A stretch of 64,000 nucleotides of DNA from Ardenticatenaceae bacterium. Lineage in GTDB: Bacteria > Chloroflexota > Anaerolineae > Promineifilales > Promineifilaceae. The stretch is taken from contig JACKBN010000014.1 of assembly GCA_020634565.1 (NCBI GenBank), positions 1-64,000 of the forward strand, in the 5' to 3' direction. The position numbers and the translations under genes were made by a program. Of this stretch, positions 51,855 to 60,745 are shown piece by piece. The stretch's first letter is position 1; each line of letters opens with the position of its first letter. The notes beneath the pieces were generated by a model. It searched no databases and was not told the DNA's origin. It saw only the letters and a list, made by a program, of their open reading frames with translations.

Positions 51855-52784
51855 GGTTGTAGGCGTTACTACCAGGCAAACCCAATCACGCACCTGGATT
51901 TTTTCTTGTACCTGGCCACCGGCCTGAGTAACGGCCGTTTCCACCACCTCTAGCTGTTCCTCAATAATACCGCTTAAAATCAGCTTACCGCCCGGTGCCA
52001 CGTACGCCATCAGCTGGTCATTGTCCAGCAAAGAAACAATCACGTGGGCCAGAATGTTAACCACCACGACATCCCAGCTGGTCACTGGCACATCTGTCAA
52101 CACACCCTGATGGATTTCAATTGTGTCAATCCCGTTTTGGGCGGCATTGCTCTGCGTTGTTTGCACCGCAAGAGTGTCCGTATCAAATGCCCTGACTTGC
52201 CCCGCCCCCAACTTGACGGCTGCAATCGACAAAATGCCCGAGCCTGTGCCAACATCGAGCACAGAATCTCCCGGCTGGACAGTGTTTTCAAGCGCTTGCA
52301 AGCACATCTGCGTTGTGGGATGCAAGCCAGTGCCAAAGGCCATACCTGGGTCTAACACCAGCACCACATCATCCAGCTGAGCAAAGTCACCATCGTCTGC
52401 GATACGGCCGTTTTCAATCCAGCTCGGTTGAATCCACACCTTCTTGCCTATACGAAACGGATGGTAATGGGCTTTCCAGGCGTTGGCCCAATCTTCATCT
52501 TTGAGTTTGCGGAAAGTTGGCGGCGGAATGGGATAAAGGCGCCCCATATGGTACAGAATTTCTTCCAGACGCTGACGCAGCTGCGGTGTATCATCGGCTT
52601 CTGGAATATAGATTTTGACGGTAACGGCCGTTTCCAACGCATCATGAGCCGGGTTTGACTCATCACCAAGCTGTTCCAGCACCACACCATCATTGTAGGC
52701 AAACGGCCGTAACACTTCGGCCACCGCTTCTGCCCCTTCCCCATCGGTTAAAACACTGACCTCAAGCCAGTAAGATGTACTCAT
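51852..52784 (-). CDS. prmA: Ribosomal protein L11 methyltransferase PrmA
   Basis: SAM-dependent trimethylation of L11 lysines and the N-terminus. The 310-residue protein has an N-terminal recognition region (W-L-E-V-S-V-L-T) and the methyltransferase motif I in V-L-D-V-G-T-G-S-G-I-L-S-I-A, with F-D-T-D, and D-V-V-V-V-N-I-L-A-H-V. The ATG at 52784 starts 4 bases after the dnaJ stop; an in-frame upstream extension reaches into dnaJ and is not used. It is the last gene of the hrcA-grpE-dnaK-dnaJ-prmA unit, an order also known from Firmicutes. Confidence 0.94.
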   Translation of the reverse strand: MSTSYWLEVSVLTDGEGAEAVAEVLRPFAYNDGVVLEQLGDESNPAHDALETAVTVKIYIPEADDTPQLRQRLEEILYHMGRLYPIPPPTFRKLKDEDWANAWKAHYHPFRIGKKVWIQPSWIENGRIADDGDFAQLDDVVLVLDPGMAFGTGLHPTTQMCLQALENTVQPGDSVLDVGTGSGILSIAAVKLGAGQVRAFDTDTLAVQTTQSNAAQNGIDTIEIHQGVLTDVPVTSWDVVVVNILAHVIVSLLDNDQLMAYVAPGGKLILSGIIEEQLEVVETAVTQAGGQVQEKIQVRDWVCLVVTPTT

Positions 52785-52788
52785 GATA

Positions 52789-53937
52789 CTAAAATCCCAA
52801 CGCGTTGCGCAGTTGATCCCAAATGCCGCGCTCGCCACGAGGCACAACTTCCTTGCCCAAGGTACGCGAAAGCTCCTGAAATAACTCTTTTTGCTCGTCA
52901 GTCAGCTTGGTCGGCACCGCCACCTGGATGAGCACATGCTGATCGCCACGCCCCATGGGTGCCCCGCGTCCTGAACGATCCAGGCGCGGCACGCCTTTAC
53001 CCCGCAAACGGAAAACCTTGCCAGGCTGCGTCCCTGCTGGAATCTCCAATGGCTCATCGCCGTCCAGCGTCGGCACCGTAATGCTGTCACCCAGGGCCGC
53101 TTGCGCCACATTAATGTGCAGGTCAAGATAAATATCTTCACCACGGCGTTTAAAAAACTCATGCGGCTTCACATCAATGACCACAAACAAATTTCCTGGC
53201 GGGCCACCATCTTGACCTGGGCCACCCTCGCCAGTCAGGCGAATTTGTGTGTCGCTGTCCACACCGGGCGGCACCTTTACATTCAGCGTCCGCGCTTGCA
53301 CGACCTGTTTTTGACCATTGCAATTGGAACACAAATCGGGAATCAATTCGCCTGTCCCTTGGCAGGTTGAACAGGTTGTGACGTTCACAAATGAGCCCAA
53401 AATAGATTGCTGAACACGCCGCACTTCGCCAGAACCGTTACAGGTTGTACAGGTAATCGGGCTGCTGCCGGGCTTGGCCCCACTGCCATGACATACGGAA
53501 CAAATTTCCGGGCGACGAATTTCTATTTCTTTATCGGCACCAAAAACGGCTTCTTCAAACGTGATGGTCAAGTCGGCCCGCAAATCAGCCCCGCGCCGAG
53601 GCCCATGCCGGCGACGACGGTTTCCGCCAAAGCCAACATTAAACAGCTCTTCAAAGATGTCACTGATGTTGCCAAAGCCGCCTTCAAAGCCGCCAAATCC
53701 ACCGGCACCATTTTCTACACCGGCATGGCCGTAAGTGTCATACATATTGCGCTTCTGATCGTCAGAAAGCACTTCGTAGGCACGCTGTACCTCTTTAAAC
53801 TTATCTTCAGCGCCATCATCTTTGTTAACATCAGGATGATATTGTCGTGCCTGTTTACGGTAAGCTTTTTTAATCTCGTCTTTAGATGCGCCTCGGGCCA
53901 CGCCCAGCACATCATAAAAGTCTCGTTGTGTGGCCAT
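52789..53937 (-). CDS. dnaJ: Chaperone DnaJ
   Basis: Hsp40 co-chaperone that stimulates DnaK. The 382-residue protein has the J-domain with H-P-D in Q-Y-H-P-D-V-N, a Gly/Phe-rich stretch (G-G-F-G-G-F-E-G-G-F-G), and four zinc-binding repeats C-x2-C-x-G-x-G: C-S-V-C-H-G-S-G, C-T-T-C-N-G-S-G, C-S-T-C-Q-G-T-G and C-S-N-C-N-G-Q-K. The last lacks the second glycine but keeps both cysteines. A stem-loop lies between dnaK and dnaJ. It is co-transcribed with prmA. Confidence 0.97.
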   Translation of the reverse strand: MATQRDFYDVLGVARGASKDEIKKAYRKQARQYHPDVNKDDGAEDKFKEVQRAYEVLSDDQKRNMYDTYGHAGVENGAGGFGGFEGGFGNISDIFEELFNVGFGGNRRRRHGPRRGADLRADLTITFEEAVFGADKEIEIRRPEICSVCHGSGAKPGSSPITCTTCNGSGEVRRVQQSILGSFVNVTTCSTCQGTGELIPDLCSNCNGQKQVVQARTLNVKVPPGVDSDTQIRLTGEGGPGQDGGPPGNLFVVIDVKPHEFFKRRGEDIYLDLHINVAQAALGDSITVPTLDGDEPLEIPAGTQPGKVFRLRGKGVPRLDRSGRGAPMGRGDQHVLIQVAVPTKLTDEQKELFQELSRTLGKEVVPRGERGIWDQLRNALGF

Positions 53938-53967
53938 ACCTTTCCTTGTGTAACGCTATAAAATCAA

Positions 53968-54011
53968 AGATTTCGCAGACAGTTCCAGGGAAGGATTTAT
54001 CTGCGAAATCT
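53968..54011 (-). repeat. Stem-loop in the dnaK-dnaJ gap
   Basis: AGATTTCGCAGA (53968-53979) and TCTGCGAAATCT (54000-54011) pair perfectly over 12 bases with a 20-base loop. On the minus strand the flank downstream is TTGATTTTA, a weak T-rich end. It may lower dnaJ expression relative to dnaK by partial termination or by stabilising the dnaK mRNA. Confidence 0.7.
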
Positions 54012-54037
54012 CCTATCATTTGTCCGATTGGCAAGTT

Positions 54038-55945
54038 TTATGCGTCGCTAAACTCGCCTTCAATTACATCTTCATCATTGTCAGGGGCGCCACTTGGGCC
54101 ACCATTGGCCGATGGGTCAGCCGCGCCGGGCTGGCCTTGCTGTTGATACATAGCAGCCCCAGCTTCATTGAGCACGTTTTGCAGATTGTTTACGGCCGTT
54201 TCCATAGCCGCCGCATCACCATTCCCCTGCAAAATCTCCTTTACCGCATCAACCTGGCTCTGAATAGCCGCCTTGGATGCTTCTGGAATCTGCTCGCCGT
54301 TGTCAGCCAGGAACTTCTCGGCGCTGTAAACGGCCGAATCTGCTTTGTTTCGTGCTTCCACTTGAGCCCGACGCTCTTCGTCTTCCGCTGCGTGGGACTC
54401 CGCATCCTGCACCATCTTCTCAATTTCCGTGTCCGACAAGCCGCTAGAGGGAATAATCTGCATCGCCTGCTGCTTGCCGGTGGCTTTGTCTGCGGCCGTC
54501 ACGTTCAAAATACCGTCGGCGTTGATGTCAAAAGTCACCTCAATCTGCGGCACGCCGCGTGGTGCCGGGGGAATACCATCCAAAATGAATTTGCCCAGGC
54601 TCTTGTTGTCCGCTGCCATTTGGCGCTCGCCCTGAGTGACGTGAATCTCTACCTGCGTCTGGCTATCAGAAGCAGTGGAGAACACCTGGCTCTTCTTGGT
54701 TGGAATTGTCGTGTTGCGCTCAATCAGCGGCGTGGCGACCCCACCCAGCGTTTCGATGCTCAGCGTCAACGGCGTTACGTCCAGCAGCAGCACATCTTTT
54801 ACATCACCACCCAGAACACCGGCCTGAATGGCCGCACCAATGCCCACGACCTCGTCGGGATTCACGCCCTTGTGCGGCTCTTTGCCAAAGAATTGGCGTA
54901 CCGCTTCTTGAATGGCAGGCACGCGGGTCATACCACCAACCAACACAACCTGAGTGATCTCACCAACAGAAACGCCGGCATCTTTCAGTGCCTGACGGCA
55001 GGGTTCGATAGAACGCTTCACCAGTTCATCGGTTAACTGCTCAAACTTGGCGCGAGACAGCGTGAGGTTCAAATGTTTGGGACCAGCTGCATCAGCAGTG
55101 ATGTAGGGCAAGTTGAGTTCCGTCTGCATGGTGGTAGATAGCTCAATTTTGGCTTTCTCGGCCGCCTCGCGCAAACGCTGCAGCGCCTGACGATCTTCAC
55201 GCAAATCAATGCCCTGATCCATTTTGAACTGCTCGGCAGCCCAATCAATAATCTTCTGATCAAAGTCATCACCACCAAGGAAAGTATCACCATTGGTCGA
55301 TTTCACTTCAAACACGCCGTCGCCCACTTCCAAAATGGAAATATCGAACGTGCCACCACCTAAATCGTAAACGGCAATCAGCTCATCCGCCTGGTTGCCT
55401 AAGCCGTAAGCCAGCGAAGAGGCCGTTGGCTCATTGACGATACGCAATACTTCCAGACCAGCAATCTTACCGGCATCTTTGGTTGCTTGCCGCTGGCTGT
55501 CATTGAAGTAAGCGGGCACCGTAATCACGGCCTGGCTGACGGTCTGGCCCAAGTAAGCTTCCGCATCTGCCTTGATTTTTTGCAAAATCATGGCGGAAAC
55601 CTCCGGCGGGGAATATTCACGCTCATTCATTACCACGCGCACGTCGCCGTTGGGCGCTTTACGTACTTCGTAGGGAACGTACTTGAGCGCTTTCTGCACC
55701 ACGGGATCGTCGTATTTGCGCCCCATAAAACGCTTCACTGAAAAAACGGTGTTCAACGGATTGATGACCGCCTGACGTTTGGCCACCTGCCCTACCAGAC
55801 GCTCGCCGGTTTTGGTGTTGATGGCCACGATGGAGGGAAACGTACGGCCGCCTTCTGCACTGGAGATCACAACCGGTTCGCCGCCTTCCATAACGGCCGC
55901 GACAGAGTTTGTGGTTCCTAAATCGATTCCAATTATTTTGCCCAT
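54038..55945 (-). CDS. dnaK: Chaperone DnaK (Hsp70)
   Basis: ATP-driven protein folding chaperone. The 635-residue protein begins with G-I-D-L-G-T-T-N-S and shows the Hsp70 motifs A-V-Y-D-L-G-G-G-T-F-D and V-L-L-L-D-V-T-P-L-T-L-S-I-E-T, and a Gly/Ala/Pro-rich end D-N-D-E-D-V-I-E-G-E-F-S-D-A (close to the usual E-E-V-D-A-like acidic terminus). It lies between grpE (26-base gap) and dnaJ and is expected to be under CIRCE/HrcA control with them. Confidence 0.98.
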   Translation of the reverse strand: MGKIIGIDLGTTNSVAAVMEGGEPVVISSAEGGRTFPSIVAINTKTGERLVGQVAKRQAVINPLNTVFSVKRFMGRKYDDPVVQKALKYVPYEVRKAPNGDVRVVMNEREYSPPEVSAMILQKIKADAEAYLGQTVSQAVITVPAYFNDSQRQATKDAGKIAGLEVLRIVNEPTASSLAYGLGNQADELIAVYDLGGGTFDISILEVGDGVFEVKSTNGDTFLGGDDFDQKIIDWAAEQFKMDQGIDLREDRQALQRLREAAEKAKIELSTTMQTELNLPYITADAAGPKHLNLTLSRAKFEQLTDELVKRSIEPCRQALKDAGVSVGEITQVVLVGGMTRVPAIQEAVRQFFGKEPHKGVNPDEVVGIGAAIQAGVLGGDVKDVLLLDVTPLTLSIETLGGVATPLIERNTTIPTKKSQVFSTASDSQTQVEIHVTQGERQMAADNKSLGKFILDGIPPAPRGVPQIEVTFDINADGILNVTAADKATGKQQAMQIIPSSGLSDTEIEKMVQDAESHAAEDEERRAQVEARNKADSAVYSAEKFLADNGEQIPEASKAAIQSQVDAVKEILQGNGDAAAMETAVNNLQNVLNEAGAAMYQQQGQPGAADPSANGGPSGAPDNDEDVIEGEFSDA

Positions 55946-55971
55946 TTTATTATTCCTTATTCCTTGATTTT

Positions 55972-56538
55972 TTACGCGGCTACGACAACGAGAGACGGCC
56001 GTATCACACGATCACCAATCTTGTATCCAGTTTGCAATACACGACACACAGTCCCACTCTCATACTCATCGGTGGGTTCCTGCGTAATCGCCTCATGTAA
56101 GTTCGGGTCAAACGGCTCCCCAACCGCTTCAATGGCTGTTACATTAAAATTATCCAGGGTAGCCACGAGCTTGCGCTGCACCAGTTGAATGCCTTCTAAC
56201 CAGCTATTTTCGCTAATCTCCGCTGGCAGATTTTCCATGGCGCGCTCAAAATCATCCACAATGGGCAGCAGCTTATCAATCACATTGGCCGTAGCGTTGC
56301 TATAAGTATCCAAACGCTGCTTTTCCATGCGTTTACGCGCGTTGGCAAATTCAGCCTGGCTGCGCATCCAGCGATCTTTATAATCTTCGGCCTCAGCCTG
56401 AGCAGCAGCCAACTGTTCCTCTAAACTTTGGGGCGCAGCTGCTTCACTATTTTCTTTTTCTGCTTCTTGCCCATTTGCTGTGGCTTCAGCTTCTGTTACA
56501 TTTTCCTGCGTTTCTTCAGCCATTTTTTCTTCGCTCAC
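55972..56538 (-). CDS. grpE: Nucleotide exchange factor GrpE
   Basis: Exchanges ADP for ATP on DnaK. A 188-residue protein with an acidic, disordered N-terminus (E-E-K-M-A-E-E-T-Q-E-N-V-T-E-A), a long coiled coil (A-E-A-E-D-Y-K-D-R-W-M-R-S-Q-A-E-F-A-N), and the C-terminal beta domain with P-N-L-H-E-A-I, G-T-V-C-R-V-L-Q-T-G-Y-K-I-G-D-R-V-I-R-P. Its start is 14 bases after the hrcA stop, consistent with one operon. Confidence 0.97.
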   Translation of the reverse strand: MSEEKMAEETQENVTEAEATANGQEAEKENSEAAAPQSLEEQLAAAQAEAEDYKDRWMRSQAEFANARKRMEKQRLDTYSNATANVIDKLLPIVDDFERAMENLPAEISENSWLEGIQLVQRKLVATLDNFNVTAIEAVGEPFDPNLHEAITQEPTDEYESGTVCRVLQTGYKIGDRVIRPSLVVVAA

Positions 56539-56552
56539 TTACACTTACCTCA

Positions 56553-57590
56553 TTAAACAGATTCTTTTCGTTCCGGGTCTTCCAAATAGTAATCGTAGAC
56601 AAAGCCGCTCATCAGGTTAGCTACATATTGCACGGCAGCCACGTTACGGCCGTATGACATGCGCGTCGGGCCAATCACCGCTACCGTACCGCTAAACTGG
56701 TCAGCAACACCGTATCGGGACAAAATGATAGAGCAATCTTTCAGCTCTTCCCAACGGCCGTCTCCACCAATCACTACCTGCACCCCTTCTTGCGACGTTT
56801 GCGTCTCAGCCAGCACATTGGCCAACAACGTGCGCTCTTCCAAAACACGTACCGCCTGCCGGGTGCCCGCGTCGTCCACAATGTTCATCAAGCCATCACG
56901 GTAAATATCCGTGATGGTGCGATTGTCTGTACGGCGCAAAATATCTAGCGTCAGCTTCGCCACGTCAGATTCCAGATCATCCAGATGCCCCAAACGAGCA
57001 ACCGCTTCTTCATAGTTGGCGTCCACCAACAAAGCATTCATCCGGTCCGCCGCTGCACTTAACCGCGCCTGGGAAATCGGCTCTGCCAAAGTCAACATCT
57101 GCTGCTTAACTTCGCCACCGTACAGCACCAGGATCATCAAAACCAGCCGTCCCTGGGTAGAGATAAGCTGGAGATGCTTAAAGCGATTTGACCGGGGGCG
57201 CGGCGCCGTCACAAAGCTGGCACCCAATGAGGTGCGGGCCAAAATAGCCGCCGCCAAGCGCATCCACTGGTCCAGGTCCAGACGTGCCTGGTGAAATTGG
57301 TGCCGAATCATCTGCTGCTCGTGCAGCGGCAGGCGGAATTCACCCAATAGCTTCTGCACAAAATAACGGTAGCCCACCTCGGTAGGAATACGCCCGGCAG
57401 AGGTGTGAAGCTGCACCAGATAGCCCATTTCATCCAGGGCGGCCAGTTCATTGCGCACGGTCGCTGAACTAACGTCTAAATCGTACTGTTCAACCAGCGT
57501 TTTCGAGCCAACCGGCTGCCCTGTTTCAACATAATTGCGCACAACCAGGCCCAAAATCTTTTCTTGTCGTTCGGTTAATGTTTCAAACAT
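56553..57590 (-). CDS. hrcA: Heat-inducible transcription repressor HrcA
   Basis: Repressor of class I heat-shock genes; binds the CIRCE operator and depends on GroEL for activity. The 345-residue protein opens with a winged helix (L-T-E-R-Q-E-K-I-L-G-L-V-V-R-N-Y, then V-S-S-A-T-V-R-N-E-L-A-A-L) and contains the GAF-like and insert domains. It heads the operon and is followed by grpE after 14 bases. CIRCE lies 78-104 bases upstream of the ATG. Confidence 0.97.
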   Translation of the reverse strand: MFETLTERQEKILGLVVRNYVETGQPVGSKTLVEQYDLDVSSATVRNELAALDEMGYLVQLHTSAGRIPTEVGYRYFVQKLLGEFRLPLHEQQMIRHQFHQARLDLDQWMRLAAAILARTSLGASFVTAPRPRSNRFKHLQLISTQGRLVLMILVLYGGEVKQQMLTLAEPISQARLSAAADRMNALLVDANYEEAVARLGHLDDLESDVAKLTLDILRRTDNRTITDIYRDGLMNIVDDAGTRQAVRVLEERTLLANVLAETQTSQEGVQVVIGGDGRWEELKDCSIILSRYGVADQFSGTVAVIGPTRMSYGRNVAAVQYVANLMSGFVYDYYLEDPERKESV

Positions 57591-57607
57591 GTTGTGCCTT
57601 GACGGAC

Positions 57608-57647
57608 AATGAGACTAGTGATGCAACGTGCCAGCCCTAGTCTCATT
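57608..57647 (-). repeat. 11-bp hairpin in the hrcA leader
   Basis: AATGAGACTAG (57608-57618) and CTAGTCTCATT (57637-57647) are perfect inverted repeats around an 18-base loop, between CIRCE and the hrcA start at 57590. Transcribed in the 5' leader, it could act on mRNA stability or translation of hrcA. Confidence 0.65.
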
Positions 57648-57667
57648 TTTCTTTCAAATTATTCGTT

Positions 57668-57694
57668 TTAGCACTCGCATTTATTGAGTGCTAA
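57668..57694. promoter_or_regulatory. CIRCE operator
   Basis: TTAGCACTC, nine bases, GAGTGCTAA: an exact match to the HrcA-binding consensus. It begins about 16 bases past the -10 box of the promoter, so it covers the first part of the transcript, the classic position for HrcA repression. Confidence 0.97.
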
Positions 57695-57709
57695 AGGGGT
57701 GCTTCAAAT

Positions 57710-57738
57710 ATCATAACATGCCGCTAGGAGAGCGTCAA
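57710..57738 (-). promoter_or_regulatory. Heat-shock operon promoter
   Basis: On the minus strand TTGACG (57738-57733), 17 bases, TATGAT (57715-57710): a good sigma-70-type promoter immediately upstream of CIRCE. It should drive hrcA-grpE-dnaK-dnaJ-prmA. Confidence 0.85.
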
Positions 57739-57796
57739 ATAAGAACAATGTTAGATCAAACAGGAGAGTGCTAACGAAATTGCCCAGGCAAGGCAA

Positions 57797-59281
57797 TCAA
57801 TCTTGAGAGGTAGCAGATGAGGTTTCAGACGGCCGTATTTCCTGCAATGGTTCAGGCAATGGTTCCTTGCGGCTTTTACGTTCCACTATCTGCCAAAAAG
57901 TACGCAGAATAATCTTGATATCGAGCAAAATAGACCAGTTTTCCATGTACCACAAATCGTATTTGGTACGCTCAGCAATGGATGTATCACCGCGCAATCC
58001 ATTGACCTGCGCCCAGCCAGTCATACCACCCTTCTCTTGATGACGATCCATGTAACGCGGCACCGTCTGGCGGAACTGTTCCACATAATGCGCTTGCTCA
58101 GGGCGTGGGCCGACCAAGCTCATCTCGCCCAGAAGCACATTAATGAGGTTTGGTAGCTCATCTGCCTCAATTTTGCGGATAAACGTACCCAGCCGCGTCT
58201 GGCGAGGATCGTTATCCGTGGTCCAACCTGGACCATTACGCTCGGCATCCCGACGCATTGAACGAAATTTAATCATGCGGAACGGCTTGGCATCCAGCCC
58301 CATGCGTTCCTGCACAAAGAAAACCGGCCCAGGCGACTCCAGCTTAATGGCCACCGCAATTAGCAGCATGAGTGGCGAAAGAATCACCAGGCCAAATGCC
58401 GAGCCCATCACGTCCAACAGACGCTTAAAAATCAGCAAATAGCCGCGCAAAGCATAATCCCGCACAGAAAGCAGCGGCAAGCCACCCAACTCATCAATGC
58501 TGGCCTGTGAGGTCACAAATTGGAACACATCGGGGAAAATCTTGATGGAGACGCGGCCACGTTCGCAGTAAGAGATAACGTGAACCGTTTCGCGATGCCC
58601 TTTTTCCGGCATGGCAATAATCACTTCATCCAGACCCAGCGACTCAATCAAATGGGGCAAATCTTCTGGCGTTCCCAAAACAGGCACGCCTTCAAAATCA
58701 CGGCCGTTTGCCTCCCCATTGACCACACCTAACAACTCGTAGCCCAGATATGGCGAACGTAAAATGCGCTGGATAACAACCTGAGCCATGTCCCCGGTGC
58801 CGACCACAATAACCCGATCTTTACCCCAGCCCCGATTACGCAGCGCTGTTCGCAGCAGCTGATGTGCCATACGGCCCAAAAGCAGCAAAACGATGGTCAA
58901 CAGCCAGGCGTAAATAATCATCGCCCGGGGATAATCCAGAATGACTCGATCGTTTTTGAACAAGAAAGTGGAGATAGCTACAGCAACGAGGGTACCAATA
59001 GAAACGGCCGCAAACACATAATACAGCTGATCCACACGAGACACGGCTCGGGGAATGTAATATAACCGGTAGAAGAACAGGGCAACAATGACGGAAATAA
59101 CCTGAACCAACAACAAACCAGAGTACGACGTTAAGGGGACATTGGCGGCCAATGGCTCTGGCCAATCAATCATCGCCCGTAATTGGTAAGCCAGCACAAA
59201 GGAAACAGCCACCATGAGCGCATCCAGTAGGACCAATGAAATCGTATAGATTGTGCGAATACGCTGGTTAGACATGCTCAT
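57797..59281 (-). CDS. Undecaprenyl-phosphate sugar phosphotransferase (WcaJ/WbaP-like)
   Basis: Initiates exopolysaccharide synthesis by moving a sugar-1-phosphate to undecaprenyl phosphate at the membrane. The 494-residue protein has four or five N-terminal membrane helices, a Rossmann-like CoA-binding domain (about 155-275, R-V-I-V-V-G-T-G-D-M), a further membrane helix, and the catalytic sugar transferase domain with K-R-L-L-D-V, F-F-V-Q-E-R-M-G, K-F-R-S-M-R, E-A-D-E-L-P-N-L-I-N-V-L, and S-L-V-G-P-R-P-E. The whole plan matches the exopolysaccharide 'polyprenyl glycosylphosphotransferase' type. No glycosyltransferase cluster is adjacent in this window. Confidence 0.92.
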   Translation of the reverse strand: MSMSNQRIRTIYTISLVLLDALMVAVSFVLAYQLRAMIDWPEPLAANVPLTSYSGLLLVQVISVIVALFFYRLYYIPRAVSRVDQLYYVFAAVSIGTLVAVAISTFLFKNDRVILDYPRAMIIYAWLLTIVLLLLGRMAHQLLRTALRNRGWGKDRVIVVGTGDMAQVVIQRILRSPYLGYELLGVVNGEANGRDFEGVPVLGTPEDLPHLIESLGLDEVIIAMPEKGHRETVHVISYCERGRVSIKIFPDVFQFVTSQASIDELGGLPLLSVRDYALRGYLLIFKRLLDVMGSAFGLVILSPLMLLIAVAIKLESPGPVFFVQERMGLDAKPFRMIKFRSMRRDAERNGPGWTTDNDPRQTRLGTFIRKIEADELPNLINVLLGEMSLVGPRPEQAHYVEQFRQTVPRYMDRHQEKGGMTGWAQVNGLRGDTSIAERTKYDLWYMENWSILLDIKIILRTFWQIVERKSRKEPLPEPLQEIRPSETSSATSQD

Positions 59282-59382
59282 ATTGTATCAAACAGCCAGG
59301 TGGTCACCAACCGTAGAAACAACGGCCGTTAACCGTTCAGGCACTGTTAAACCTACGTCAACATAATCTTAATAAATGATCT

Positions 59383-59388
59383 TATAAT
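59383..59388 (+). promoter_or_regulatory. Probable -10 box of the S41 protease gene
   Basis: TATAAT (59383-59388) lies 37 bases before the ATG at 59425. I see no good -35 box at 17 bases, so the promoter assignment is partial. Confidence 0.4.
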
Positions 59389-59424
59389 TAAGCGTAGACG
59401 AACCTAATTTTATGGAGCATTTGC

Positions 59425-60660
59425 ATGAATTCTCGTACAGGCACCAACTTTGTGAGCGCCCTCTTTATTGGTGTGGGCGCATTTATTATTTTTGCTGCAG
59501 GCTATGTGTTAGGACAGGCTCCCAACGCCCCTTACCAGGTTTTCGGCCCGCAAACGGCCGTTGCCGCCGATGATGAGTTTGAACCCTTCTGGGAAGTGTG
59601 GAACCTCATTCATGATCAATACCTGCGCCAACCGGTAGATAATGTCGCTTTAGTGGAAGGCGCCATAGACGGCATGCTGGCCACTTTGGGCGATCCGCAT
59701 ACCCGCTACCTTTCACCTCAGGATCAACAGGCAGCCCAAGAATCTATGGATGGTGAATTTCAGGGCATTGGCGCTGAAGTTGAAGATGTGGATGGCGCCA
59801 TCACGGTCGTGACCCCAATTGATGGCTCACCCGCACAGGAAGCGGGCATCCAGCCAGGCGATATTTTGCGCGAAGCAGACGGCGTGGCCCTCACCGGCAT
59901 GGACGTCACCGAAGCGGCTGCTCTGGTACGCGGCCCGGCAGGCACCACCGTGAGCCTGGTCATCGAGCGCGATGGAGAACTTTTGAATGTTGATATCGTA
60001 CGAGATGTGATCAAACTGGCTACCGTGCGCGGTGAAGTGCTAGAAGAAGGCATTGCCTACGTGCGCCTGAGCCGCTTTGGCAACAACACCGACGAAGAGC
60101 TGGCTGATTTACTGCCTGAGCTTTTAGCCGAAAACCCCACAGGCCTGATCCTGGACCTACGTCGTAATCCGGGTGGAGCGCTAGACACCACGGTAGACAT
60201 TGCCAATCAGTTTTTGGACGAAGGTTTGGTACTGGTAGAACGGTTTGGCGATGGCGATAAACGGCCGTTTGAAGTAGACAATGACGGTCTCGCCCAAGAC
60301 ATTCCCATGGTGGTGCTGGTTGACGAAGGCAGCGCCAGCGCCTCAGAAGTGCTGGCCGGAGCCATTCAAGACCGGGGACGCGGAATCATCATCGGCCAGG
60401 TCTCCTTTGGCAAGGGCACGGTGCAAACCTGGCACACCCTCTCCAATGACGGCGGCGTGCGCGTAACAATCGCCGAATGGCTAACGCCCGAAGAATCTTC
60501 CATCGACCAGGTTGGCCTGACGCCAGATTACTTCATCCCCCTGCCAGAGGTCGAAGATGGCGGTGAGTTTGAGGATACGCAGCTTCAAGCCGCCATTGAT
60601 TATTTGCAAGGCAAAACAATCATCAGCGTGCCCCCAGAACCCGACCTGCAAAATGAATAA
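59425..60660 (+). CDS. ctpA: C-terminal processing protease, S41 family
   Basis: Membrane-anchored serine protease acting outside the cytoplasm on misfolded or tagged proteins. The 411-residue protein has an N-terminal membrane anchor (9-29), a PDZ domain (about 110-195, G-I-G-A-E-V-E, A-G-I-Q-P-G-D-I-L) and the S41 core. The Ser/Lys dyad is Ser305 in E-G-S-A-S-A-S-E and Lys330 in F-G-K-G-T-V-Q, with Gln334 four residues on. Length is typical of bacterial CtpA/CtpB. A strong terminator follows. Confidence 0.95.
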   Translation: MNSRTGTNFVSALFIGVGAFIIFAAGYVLGQAPNAPYQVFGPQTAVAADDEFEPFWEVWNLIHDQYLRQPVDNVALVEGAIDGMLATLGDPHTRYLSPQDQQAAQESMDGEFQGIGAEVEDVDGAITVVTPIDGSPAQEAGIQPGDILREADGVALTGMDVTEAAALVRGPAGTTVSLVIERDGELLNVDIVRDVIKLATVRGEVLEEGIAYVRLSRFGNNTDEELADLLPELLAENPTGLILDLRRNPGGALDTTVDIANQFLDEGLVLVERFGDGDKRPFEVDNDGLAQDIPMVVLVDEGSASASEVLAGAIQDRGRGIIIGQVSFGKGTVQTWHTLSNDGGVRVTIAEWLTPEESSIDQVGLTPDYFIPLPEVEDGGEFEDTQLQAAIDYLQGKTIISVPPEPDLQNE

Positions 60661-60676
60661 TTTCCTCTAAAATTCA

Positions 60677-60724
60677 GCCTCCCATCGCCGATTTTCTTAA
60701 AATCAACTGGATGGGAGGCTTTTA
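60677..60724 (+). terminator. Intrinsic terminator after ctpA
   Basis: GCCTCCCATC (60677-60686) and GATGGGAGGC (60710-60719) form a perfect 10-bp stem with a 23-base loop, followed directly by TTTTATTTCTT. Confidence 0.85.
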
Positions 60725-60745
60725 TTTCTTGAAGAGGAGCAACCC

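Noticed and set aside
52785..52847. Longer N-terminus for prmA
   Set aside because: The extension overlaps the dnaJ end, lacks family similarity and the ATG at 52784 fits PrmA's start.
54020..55036. Long open frame opposite dnaK
   Set aside because: It lies within the strongly conserved dnaK gene; codon bias of the opposite strand explains the long frame.
57738..57773. Second complete CIRCE operator
   Set aside because: Only the right half GAGTGCTAA is good; the other arm reads TTAGATCAA with a 6-base spacer, so it is not a full operator.
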